DNA of 51,199 nt, taken from a virus. Below the pieces are notes generated by a model. It was given only the letters and a program-made list of their open reading frames with translations, ran no database searches and was not told the DNA's origin. The first letter of the stretch is position 1. Each line of letters opens with the position of its first letter. The DNA lies in the IMG/VR virus record IMGVR_UViG_3300045612_000261, positions 1-51,199 of that record. One strand, 5' to 3'. Shown piece by piece: positions 23,313 through 30,659 of this stretch. The position numbers were made by a program, and so were the translations under genes.

Positions 23313-23834
23313 CATATACCTACTAAAAGTTTTATCAGGGTAACTGAAAAAACGCTCACCCTCATAAAAGTTTATCATTTTATATTTTTGCTTCAATTGG
23401 TCTATACTAAAACAATAATCATGTTCTTCACTGTCATCATGAATTTGATCTGTACTCTGAATTACTATTAATTGATCATGTATTTTTTCAAACCATTTTT
23501 TATCTAATATATGCTCAGCACTTGTGTTTATAATAACATTGAACTCATTTAAATCAATATCATTAGCATCTGCTGTGATTGCCTTAAACATCCAATTATT
23601 ACATACCCAAGTATTATTAATTAAGTCTGCTATATTTTCTACTTTGGGGTCAATATCAAACGATCTTATTTTTTGTATATTATTACCTCTTATAAATAGT
23701 AAAAAACTGATAAGCCCATACCATCCACCAAGTATAGCAACATAAGCTGGATTTGGCAATAGTTTTTCTAACTCCTCACATAGCCAAATTTTACTCTTAA
23801 TTTGCCCGTGACTAAACGCAGTGTAGTCAATCAT
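23286..23834 (-). CDS. SAM methyltransferase-like protein
   Basis: 182 residues with a Rossmann core: YVAILGGWYGLISFLLFIRG (glycine loop variant GGWYG), IRSFDIDPKV (acidic beta 2), NVIINTSAEHI (post-I). A Trp replaces the second Gly region of the canonical loop, so cofactor binding is not certain. Similar proteins in marine phages are usually labelled methyltransferases. Its start overlaps the stop of the nucleotidyltransferase-cupin gene, and its 3' end lies inside thyX on the opposite strand. Confidence 0.65.
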   Translation of the reverse strand: MIDYTAFSHGQIKSKIWLCEELEKLLPNPAYVAILGGWYGLISFLLFIRGNNIQKIRSFDIDPKVENIADLINNTWVCNNWMFKAITADANDIDLNEFNVIINTSAEHILDKKWFEKIHDQLIVIQSTDQIHDDSEEHDYCFSIDQLKQKYKMINFYEGERFFSYPDKTFSRYMLIGRKFGH

Positions 23835-24595
23835 TGTTTACGTTCAATATCTTCTTCAATACATTCTCTTCCATATTGGATTTCAACAATTTTGATAGGA
23901 ATGTCTCCTTCATTAACTAATTGATGCCACTCTTCATAATCAATAAATATGCTGTCAAATTGTTTATAAGGTCCCATACGTATAATTTCATTATTAATAT
24001 TAAGCGTATTTATATACCCCTCACCCTCCATAAAAAACCAAAATTCTTTGCGATCAAAGTGACGTTGAAGGCTTAATTTACTATGTGGATCACACACTAA
24101 CTCTTTGACTTTAGTTTTAGGACCATTTTCATAAACTACTTTGTAATATCCCCAAGTTTTATCTGTTCGTGGGGCTGCCCAATTTTGCAATATCCAACTG
24201 CTAGAATTTAGTTTATTATTACCTCCTACTCCAAATTGGAATTCTAAATACGGATCATTCAAACGCATTTCAGGAATGTTATCCCTAGTTCTATCTCCAC
24301 CATTAGCAAAAATAATGTAAGCACTTGGAAACATCTGTCTAACTTTTACAATAGCATCACAACTGCTATCATCGTCATCATTAAAGTCTAATGTATAATA
24401 AACATCTTTAAGATTACGTATAATCTCTACTCGTTCATTATATGGTAAAAAAGGTCTACCTTTTTTACGGTTTAACCAAGCGTCACTATTAACACCAACT
24501 ATTAATTTGTCCCCTAATTTTTTGGCTGCATTAAAATATGCTATATGTCCGCTATGTAGTGGATCATAGCCTCCCGTACAAAGTACAATTTTCAT
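23831..24595 (-). CDS. Nucleotidyltransferase-cupin fusion
   Basis: 254 residues in two parts. Residues 1-135 are a cytidylyltransferase/RfaE2-like domain with TGGYDPLHSGHIAYF (HxGH variant, H14 and H17), a sugar- or glycerol-phosphate loop WLNRKKGRPFLP and NERVEIIRNL. Residues 145-254 are a cupin with HSKLSLQRHFDRKEFWFFMEGEGYI and EWHQLVNEGDIPIKIVEIQYG, as in type II mannose-6-phosphate isomerase. The combination suggests activation and isomerisation of a sugar phosphate for glycan synthesis. Ribosome site AAGGAAG lies about 11 bases upstream. This order of domains is unusual to me. Confidence 0.82.
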   Translation of the reverse strand: MKIVLCTGGYDPLHSGHIAYFNAAKKLGDKLIVGVNSDAWLNRKKGRPFLPYNERVEIIRNLKDVYYTLDFNDDDDSSCDAIVKVRQMFPSAYIIFANGGDRTRDNIPEMRLNDPYLEFQFGVGGNNKLNSSSWILQNWAAPRTDKTWGYYKVVYENGPKTKVKELVCDPHSKLSLQRHFDRKEFWFFMEGEGYINTLNINNEIIRMGPYKQFDSIFIDYEEWHQLVNEGDIPIKIVEIQYGRECIEEDIERKQ

Positions 24596-24646
24596 TTTTA
24601 ATAATTCTTCCTTTGGTTAAAACACACATTATTAATATTAATTTAG

Positions 24647-25099
24647 TCACAATGATGCATCCTCCATTCCCGCAGTGCGTAACTTAATTACATTACTTAA
24701 TTGCCACTGCTTAATGTCTAATGCCTTTGTGATTCCTAACCATTTATTACGTAAGAGGGCAAATTCGTTTATAATTTTTTCCATATCAACTATATCATCT
24801 TCACCCTCTACGTAACGTTCACAATCTCTACTACTTAGTGCTCTTTGATAACTTTCAAGATATTTCTTAAAATGTTGACTTTTAAGCTTGCGAAACTCAA
24901 TATTTAAATACTCTAATATAGCTTCTATTTCCTGTAATTGTCCAAATCTATGTTCTACAATACCAGGCATACTTGCTGCTGCTTTTTCAATATTTCCTAT
25001 TATGCGAGCATCTTTTCGTGCGCCCTCTAATTCATCAGTATAATAATCAATAGCATCAGATAATAAGGAAATATCCTTACTAATTTTAGAGTACCACAT
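24647..25099 (-). CDS. uvsY: UvsY, recombination and repair mediator
   Basis: 150 residues (T4 UvsY 137), almost all helical, with YSKISKDISLLSDAIDYYTDELEGARKDARIIGNIEKAAASMPGIVEHRFGQLQEIEAILEYLN, matching the conserved N-terminal half of UvsY. UvsY forms a hexamer that loads UvsX on gp32-coated single-stranded DNA, and uvsX and gp32 lie just upstream in the same direction. I chose ATG 25099. A TTG at 25105 that overlaps the previous stop is possible. Confidence 0.85.
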   Translation of the reverse strand: MWYSKISKDISLLSDAIDYYTDELEGARKDARIIGNIEKAAASMPGIVEHRFGQLQEIEAILEYLNIEFRKLKSQHFKKYLESYQRALSSRDCERYVEGEDDIVDMEKIINEFALLRNKWLGITKALDIKQWQLSNVIKLRTAGMEDASL

Positions 25100-25101
25100 A
25101 A

Positions 25102-25341
25102 TCAATAATAGTCTTCTTCGTCATCATCTTCTTCATAATCTTCTTCGTCATCGTCTTTTAAATAATATTCAATAGCTGCATCAAGATCTGGATCTACGCC
25201 TAAAGCACCTTGTATTACTTTATCCTTAATACCAAAGTCTGCTAATAAATCTAGAAAAGATTCAGCTGCAATACTGACGTCTTCTTTACGCAAATATTCC
25301 TTAAAAAATAACCAAACTTCCCCAATTTGTGTATCATTCAT
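25102..25341 (-). CDS. Small acidic protein between uvsX and uvsY
   Basis: 79 residues. A helical body (EVWLFFKEYLRKEDVSIAAESFLDLLADFGI) is followed by an extremely acidic tail of about 16 Asp, Glu and Tyr residues. Small proteins with this placement are common in marine T4-like phages, role unknown. The acidic tail could mimic DNA or bind a basic partner such as UvsY; that is speculation. It overlaps the uvsX end by eight bases. Confidence 0.7.
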   Translation of the reverse strand: MNDTQIGEVWLFFKEYLRKEDVSIAAESFLDLLADFGIKDKVIQGALGVDPDLDAAIEYYLKDDDEEDYEEDDDEEDYY

Positions 25342-26392
25342 GTTTTATAGCTTCCTCTAAAATGACTTCATCTTTGATTTTGATATTTGGAAAATCTTCC
25401 ATTATCATATCTAATTTATCATTTTTCCATTCTTTTCTGTAATATAGATATTCTTGACCCTTACTATTAATAAACTTGAGTCTATTACCTTGTTGAGTTA
25501 AAATACCCTTAGATTCAAACAAATCTACTAATCCACTATAAGGATCCATGCCAGTTTCATATGGAATCTTAACTTGAATATTTTCAAAAGGTTTAGCATA
25601 TCGAGTTTTCATAATCTTACAGGCACTACGAATACCTCTTACTTCACTTATCTTATTACCATCTTCATCTTCTTTTAACTTAAGTTTCTTCATTGCAACT
25701 ACAATGCTTGACGCATAGATAAAACCTTGGCCACCACTGATTTTGTCATCTGGGTCAAACATGTCTTGACTTGCATATGTATGATTAGTGGCCACAAGTC
25801 CTACATTATGACTACCAAACATATTCACGCAGTTACGAACCAGTGATGTTAAGGCCTTAGGCTTACGACCCATATCACCTTTCATATTACCTGCCTCAAA
25901 CTGATCTACATCAGTAGGAGTAAGTAACATACCCAAACTATCAATAACGAACAATACTTTAGGCTTAGTATCTTCTGGCATAGCCTTATATTCTTTCATA
26001 AACTCGCTGATAGTTTTAGCAACATCATCAATCATTGCCATATTAAGTTTAAGAAGTTTTGCTTCATCTATATTTACACCCAATGCTTCAAGCCACGATT
26101 TGTCAAGTGCGTTTTCACTGTCAATTAGTACAACGAAAATTCCCTGTTGTTGAGCATTTTTAATTAGGTTTCCACTACAGATATAACTCTTACCTGCACC
26201 ACTTTCACCAGCAAATACAGTCACTTTACCTAAGGGCACACCTTTTTTAAAATCACTACTAATTAAATAGTTTAGGGCATAATTGCCAGTACTGACCCAG
26301 TCTGTAGGATCATTAAAGCCTACCCCAAGTCCATCAATGCTCTTTGTTAATGTTTTACGAAATTTACTTAAATCGAATGCCTTTATAGTCAC
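25334..26392 (-). CDS. uvsX: UvsX, RecA-like recombinase
   Basis: 352 residues (T4 UvsX 390). Walker A GESGAGKSY at 62-70, Walker B KVLFVIDSLGML near 148-158, and the L1/L2 region around TNHTYASQDMFDPDDKISGGQGFIYASS. It catalyses strand exchange in recombination-dependent replication with UvsY and gp32. It starts with GTG 26392. Its GGGAG ribosome site is part of a small hairpin that competes with a larger one just downstream of gp32. Confidence 0.95.
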   Translation of the reverse strand: MTIKAFDLSKFRKTLTKSIDGLGVGFNDPTDWVSTGNYALNYLISSDFKKGVPLGKVTVFAGESGAGKSYICSGNLIKNAQQQGIFVVLIDSENALDKSWLEALGVNIDEAKLLKLNMAMIDDVAKTISEFMKEYKAMPEDTKPKVLFVIDSLGMLLTPTDVDQFEAGNMKGDMGRKPKALTSLVRNCVNMFGSHNVGLVATNHTYASQDMFDPDDKISGGQGFIYASSIVVAMKKLKLKEDEDGNKISEVRGIRSACKIMKTRYAKPFENIQVKIPYETGMDPYSGLVDLFESKGILTQQGNRLKFINSKGQEYLYYRKEWKNDKLDMIMEDFPNIKIKDEVILEEAIKHE

Positions 26393-26397
26393 ACTAA

Positions 26398-26433
26398 TCT
26401 CCCAATAGGAGACTCGAGCTTGGTGCTCGAGTC
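26398..26433 (-). promoter_or_regulatory. Alternative hairpins between gp32 and uvsX
   Basis: On the minus strand a 9-bp perfect stem GACTCGAGC/GCTCGAGTC with a 5-nt loop (26411-26433) follows the gp32 stop. A second stem TCTCC/GGAGA (26398-26412) encloses the uvsX ribosome site and shares two bases with the first, so both cannot be fully paired at once. There is no T-run, so it is not a standard terminator. Confidence 0.55.
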
Positions 26434-26439
26434 ATATTA

Positions 26440-27414
26440 TTATTGCTTATTACGATTACGAATTACTGATAAAATATCTTTAGCACGACTTTCTGTACTC
26501 TTTAATCCATCAGTCTTTGGAGCCGAACTTGTTGACTTTGTTACAGCTCCTGGAGATTCCATCGTATCATCATAATCCTCAATAACTGGTTCAATACTAC
26601 GATTAGTTGCAATTGGATCTCCAGTACGAGTATTTGCTCCACTTGGTTTGTAATACTGACCCCAACGATTCATATCATATGCTTCTCCATCTACACTGGC
26701 TTCAAACATTTCTTTGATAACTTTGATTTCAACTTCAGTAGGTTTTTTGGGAAGAAAATCTTTAAGATTAAACAAACCATGCTGCTTTAATTCTCCCTGT
26801 TCCTGAGCACTCAATGGACGACTACGACGACTCCACTTGCTAGTACCATAATCCGCATAACCACCTTTACTTGATTTGATAATTTTAAAGTCTACACCGT
26901 TTACTGTATCAGTTGGTAGATCTTCTATCTCTGAATCCATCAAAGCACCCTTAATAAGAGTAAAGATTTGAGGACCAATAATGAATCTGCGTATGGGATT
27001 TTCTGGTAGTTGATCTTCTTTCAAGCCATCATCCACTACAAAGCCTTGGAACAAGTAACTACGCTTTTTCCAATATTTGCGACCCATTGCTTCAAGTTTG
27101 GGATCCTTAAACCAAGGACGTATTTCATTTAAAATTGAGCACGACTCGCCGTACATTTCCATACAAGGAACTTGCACATTTACTTTTTTGTTGTCTGTGT
27201 CACCTTTGATACCAGCGAATTCAAGTTTAATAATAGCACGTTCTACCCAAAAGAAAGTATTTGATTGGTCGCCATCTGGTAGGAATCTCACTGTGCTTTC
27301 GCCGCTTTCTTTTAAATTCCAGAAGGGATAAATGCTGAGGTCTCCGCCTCCTGTTGATCCGCCTTTAAGTTCTTGCTCTTTAAGTTTTGCCCTAATTTCT
27401 GCCAAAGTTGCCAT
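26440..27414 (-). CDS. 32: Single-stranded DNA-binding protein (gp32)
   Basis: 324 residues (T4 gp32 301). The basic N-terminus with KLKEQELKGG corresponds to the cooperativity domain. The core has YPFWNLKESGESTVRFLPDG and the zinc or Cys region around VPCMEMYGESCSILNEIRPW, then KYWKKRSYLFQGFVVDD. The C-terminus is acidic and disordered (EPVIEDYDDTMESPG), the protein-interaction tail. It coats single-stranded DNA in replication and recombination, and lies directly upstream of uvsX. AGGAG is six bases before the ATG. Confidence 0.92.
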   Translation of the reverse strand: MATLAEIRAKLKEQELKGGSTGGGDLSIYPFWNLKESGESTVRFLPDGDQSNTFFWVERAIIKLEFAGIKGDTDNKKVNVQVPCMEMYGESCSILNEIRPWFKDPKLEAMGRKYWKKRSYLFQGFVVDDGLKEDQLPENPIRRFIIGPQIFTLIKGALMDSEIEDLPTDTVNGVDFKIIKSSKGGYADYGTSKWSRRSRPLSAQEQGELKQHGLFNLKDFLPKKPTEVEIKVIKEMFEASVDGEAYDMNRWGQYYKPSGANTRTGDPIATNRSIEPVIEDYDDTMESPGAVTKSTSSAPKTDGLKSTESRAKDILSVIRNRNKQ

Positions 27415-27428
27415 AGTATTTCTCCTAT

Positions 27429-27501
27429 ATTTGCCTATGTTGTTTAAATTTGCCTATATGTCTGACTACCTGTCAAACAAAAAGCATACTATAGTGTATG
27501 C
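27429..27501 (-). promoter_or_regulatory. gp32 leader: direct repeats and hairpin
   Basis: ATAGGCAAAT occurs twice on the minus strand (27448-27457 and 27429-27438, 19 bp apart) immediately before the gp32 ribosome site. Upstream lies a hairpin GCATAC-ACTATA-GTATGC (27501-27484) followed by TTTTT, and TTGACA (27476-27471) without a good -10. T4 gp32 represses its own translation through a leader pseudoknot and A/U-rich repeats, so these repeats are candidates for the same function. Confidence 0.45.
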
Positions 27502-27504
27502 GCC

Positions 27505-27546
27505 TTTATTTATTATATCAAGTAAAAAGGTAGATTAAATCTATCT
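27505..27546 (-). repeat. Intergenic repeat copy 1, with late-promoter box
   Basis: About 42 bp nearly identical to 28291-28331: it includes AATAAATA (27514-27507) and CCTTTTTACTTGAT on the minus strand, and it extends over an AGA-TAG codon pair that lines up with the AGA-TAA end of the 773-residue gene at copy 2. The remaining gap 27547-27604 holds a 15-codon open frame (DSIAVGI...) that may be a gene remnant. Confidence 0.6.
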
Positions 27547-27604
27547 AGATTCCACCATTACTATTCCTACAGCAATACTATCACCAAATCACATAATCAA
27601 TAGT

Positions 27605-28234
27605 TTAGTGCCTTCCGCTTGCTAAAACTATTTTGCAAATGTGTTCTAAACGTTCTATGTGTTCTAAAGCACGATATGGACTGGTGTCCACTGCAACCAC
27701 ACCATGTCTATCCATACCAATTATATTATATTTTATACTTCCATCAACTGAATCATATCCTATGTTTTTAACACAGGCATCGGCCAGTTCTTGCGTGATA
27801 GGAGGAATCATTGGAATAGAAGGTCCCACTCTAGTGTATCTAGAAAGTTCTGGGAACTCTGATAGCAAACTAGGTAGATTTAATTCTCTGTACAAAGCAG
27901 CTACTGTATAGGTAGGATGTAGATGTAAAATTACTCTTACATCTGTATTAATTTTAGTCTGCAATAAGAAATGCATAGGAAATTCACCACTAGGTTTTAA
28001 ATTAGAACTTATATCCGTATAGTTTTCTTCAACAGGGACCCCCATATTCTGTAAACTTTTAGATATACTAATTTTCTTAAACTGCTCTGGTTGTAGCGTT
28101 TGTTTTCTTACACCACTAGGAGTAATATAAAAATGATCTCGATCATGATGTCGAATACTAACATTCCCATCACGACTAGTGATCCAGTTACGGGCATAAG
28201 CTATGGCTAAGACTTGACAAATTGTTTCTAGCAT
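27605..28234 (-). CDS. Class II aldolase/adducin family protein
   Basis: 209 residues. TSRDGNVSIR (phosphate loop), YITPSGVRKQTL, SGEFPMHFLL (catalytic Glu) and VILHLHPTYTVA (zinc histidines) identify the family of fuculose-phosphate aldolase, ribulose-phosphate epimerase and MtnB. A third zinc His is likely in the segment MDRHGVV. The reaction could be sugar-phosphate aldol cleavage or dehydration in methionine salvage. Substrate is open. A weak promoter TTGACT-15-AATAAT lies at 28275-28249, and a late box at 28300-28293. Confidence 0.85.
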   Translation of the reverse strand: MLETICQVLAIAYARNWITSRDGNVSIRHHDRDHFYITPSGVRKQTLQPEQFKKISISKSLQNMGVPVEENYTDISSNLKPSGEFPMHFLLQTKINTDVRVILHLHPTYTVAALYRELNLPSLLSEFPELSRYTRVGPSIPMIPPITQELADACVKNIGYDSVDGSIKYNIIGMDRHGVVAVDTSPYRALEHIERLEHICKIVLASGRH

Positions 28235-28290
28235 TACAGTGATTCAAAATTATTGTATGTTTAATACTAAGTCAAACACACACTACAGAT

Positions 28291-28331
28291 TTTATTTATT
28301 ATCAAGTAAAAAGGTCAATTAAATTTATCTT
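28291..28331 (-). repeat. Intergenic repeat copy 2, with late-promoter box
   Basis: Matches 27505-27546 with a 2-bp indel and a few substitutions, includes AATAAATA (28300-28293) and overlaps the last codons of the upstream gene. Lies before the aldolase gene. Confidence 0.6.
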
Positions 28332-30646
28332 AATCCTGCTATTTTTAACATTACGTCTAAATCATTAATAGTATCTTCTCTGACGTTATTTTGACTTTGA
28401 TTTGGTTGTTGTCCTTGAGTAGGAGGCTTATAGTGAGATCTACTTGGCGGAAGTCCTTTTTTAACTCTTTCCAAATCTATTTGATCATGCGTTTTTTGTC
28501 CAGAGAGAATCGCTGTTATTTCATCAGATGTTAGTTGTGTGGCGAGTTTATTTTCATCATACCTGTTATATTTGTCACGAGTACGATCCATTTCTTTTTC
28601 ACTGGCTCCACTCATCGCCTTATCGCGCAATGCTTGCATACCATCCTTGCCATATTTTTTATTGCCTTTGGCGTGCTGACTCATTGTTTTACGTTCTTCA
28701 CTTTGCATCATCCCAGCCAGTTCTAACATACGTGCAGTGTCATTTTCTTCTTGATGCTTTTGTTTTATTTTTTCCATAATACGACTACAAGCACCTTCTA
28801 CCATACGATCAAATATTTCTGACTTTGGATGTCTTGGATTAATATGATATTTTTCTTTAAGCTCTTTACACATTTTAGTGACAAAACCATGTTCACCAAT
28901 AGTAAATGTACCATTATTCTCATTAAAAAATCCACGTACACGCTCAAATATTTCATCTACTATACGGTGCATGATTTTTCCTTCCATCATTGGTGGATTA
29001 GGAATCATTGGTCCAGGTGCTGCTCCGCCTGCTGCCATAGGATTCATAGGTGGAGTCGCTGGGGCTGCTTGAGGTGGTGGAGCTGCTGCGGCTGCTTCAG
29101 GTGGTGGAGCTGCTGCGGCTGCTTCAGGTGGTGGAGCTGCTGCGGCTTTAGGTGGTGGAGCTGCTGCGGCTTCACCTGAATCAAATCCTAGTTGACTATG
29201 AAAATCAGTACCATTCTCACGATCATGTGCTTTTAAAAATTGACTAATAATTGGTCTAGCATCCATTTCATCTAAACCTAACTCACCTAACAATTTAAAA
29301 GCCATATTTAATTTTTTTTCATCTAATACTTCAGCAATACTATCAATAGCATTAGACCCACCAGTGCCTAAGGGTACTTCATTAGAAAATAATTGTTTTA
29401 AAGTTTGCATAGCTTGACTTTGTAATTCTTTGTCACTGCTAAAAAGATCATTTTCACTAACTATTTGATTTAGATACTTTTCAAACATACTAAATTCTTT
29501 GACATCTTTCATTGCTTTCTTAGCAAGATGCTTTGCGCGACTAAACCCATCGTGATCAGCCTTGTCACCTGCATCTTTATTTTTCTTTGGAGAGTCTGGT
29601 TCAAACGGTGGTTCATCGTCATCGTCATCGTCATCTTCCTTATCTTTATTTCCTTCTAAAATATCATCAGCGCCAAGTTCTTTAACTGGTATTTGCGTTT
29701 CATCAACCAGTCTATAGATATAAGGAAATGCATCCTTAAGTTCCTCATTAAAACTACGTACAGTTAAACGATCAATCCAATCATTTAAAATATCTTCCGG
29801 TACTTCAACTTTATTGTATACACTAAAACTTTCTTTAAATTGATTATAATATTTGTTAGTCTGTAAAGCGTGTATTTCTTCTTTAATACCTGTAATACGA
29901 TTAATAACTTTTTCTTGTATATTACTCATACTTTCACTAACCACAGGGCTACGATCAACATAATTTTTAAATACTTTAAGTTTACAAAGTTCCTCGCTAA
30001 GTCCAATGACATAATTACCAATATCATCAAAAAAACTACCACCTTCACTTATATGACGAGCCATTGCTCTAGCACCATTTAAATGTTTAATAGGGTATAG
30101 AAATCTTTCTCCTATAGCATTTTCTACATATATATTCTCAATACGTTGAGTTCTTCCATTAGGAGCATTTAAATTAATTGGCTGACTATGCCTAACAATA
30201 ATTTTTGCTTCACCTATTTCTTGATAACTTGTTTTTGTAGTTCCAAATAATTTTGATTGATTCATTTTACCTTCCTTAAAGGAATGTCTTTTATCTAAGT
30301 TACTTTGACTTGGATTTTGTGCATTAAAATTTAAACCGTGTGTTTGAGCAAATTTTGGTAGTATGCTACGAATAAATCTATCCCATGATTTATTATCTAC
30401 TTGCTGAGTCCACTGTACATCTAATCCTGGACCACCATCATCATTTTCATTTAGACCTACAGTAACATTAACTAATTTAACACCATTTTCATCTACAAAA
30501 TCAAAGTTAAATTTTCTTGCATCTTTATCTTTTAAATTTACACCATCAATTGGCTTATCATCTGCTGTGCTTTTTTGTAGGCTGGGAAATCTCGTTTGCA
30601 ATTGACGACCCAAATCTATAGCAATTCGCTGAAAATTAGCGCTCAT
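28325..30646 (-). CDS. Large conserved phage protein, probably virion-associated
   Basis: 773 residues. The N-terminal 300 (HSFKEGKMNQSKLFGTTKTSYQEIG, IENIYVENAIGERFLYPIKHLNGARAMARHISEGG) match a large protein I recall next to the terminase in marine T4-like phages, usually listed as structural or hypothetical. A poly-Asp stretch lies near 340, a Pro-Ala repeat near 490-530, and a Lys/Glu-rich helical C-terminus ends DLDVMLKIAGLR. The ATG is five bases behind a late-promoter box with no ribosome site, as for several late genes here. The exact function is unknown. Confidence 0.75.
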   Translation of the reverse strand: MSANFQRIAIDLGRQLQTRFPSLQKSTADDKPIDGVNLKDKDARKFNFDFVDENGVKLVNVTVGLNENDDGGPGLDVQWTQQVDNKSWDRFIRSILPKFAQTHGLNFNAQNPSQSNLDKRHSFKEGKMNQSKLFGTTKTSYQEIGEAKIIVRHSQPINLNAPNGRTQRIENIYVENAIGERFLYPIKHLNGARAMARHISEGGSFFDDIGNYVIGLSEELCKLKVFKNYVDRSPVVSESMSNIQEKVINRITGIKEEIHALQTNKYYNQFKESFSVYNKVEVPEDILNDWIDRLTVRSFNEELKDAFPYIYRLVDETQIPVKELGADDILEGNKDKEDDDDDDDEPPFEPDSPKKNKDAGDKADHDGFSRAKHLAKKAMKDVKEFSMFEKYLNQIVSENDLFSSDKELQSQAMQTLKQLFSNEVPLGTGGSNAIDSIAEVLDEKKLNMAFKLLGELGLDEMDARPIISQFLKAHDRENGTDFHSQLGFDSGEAAAAPPPKAAAAPPPEAAAAAPPPEAAAAAPPPQAAPATPPMNPMAAGGAAPGPMIPNPPMMEGKIMHRIVDEIFERVRGFFNENNGTFTIGEHGFVTKMCKELKEKYHINPRHPKSEIFDRMVEGACSRIMEKIKQKHQEENDTARMLELAGMMQSEERKTMSQHAKGNKKYGKDGMQALRDKAMSGASEKEMDRTRDKYNRYDENKLATQLTSDEITAILSGQKTHDQIDLERVKKGLPPSRSHYKPPTQGQQPNQSQNNVREDTINDLDVMLKIAGLR
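29073..29174 (-). repeat. 24-27 bp coding tandem repeat (PPPEAAAAA)
   Basis: Four copies of a GC-rich unit: 29073-29099, 29100-29126, 29127-29150 and 29151-29174. They encode PPP-(E/K)-AAA(AA) blocks in the 773-residue protein. Units are whole codons long, so copy-number changes keep the frame. Confidence 0.85.
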
Positions 30647-30651
30647 GACAT

Positions 30652-30659
30652 TATTTATT
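30652..30659 (-). promoter_or_regulatory. Late promoter box AATAAATA
   Basis: NATAAATA box overlapping the terminase stop codon, five bases before the ATG of the 773-residue gene. No Shine-Dalgarno lies between, so a transcript from it would be almost leaderless. Confidence 0.55.

Noticed and set aside
27541-27588. SGNH-hydrolase-like segment GDSIAVG
   Set aside because: Only 15 codons after a stop and no start codon before it; kept only as a possible gene remnant in the repeat finding.
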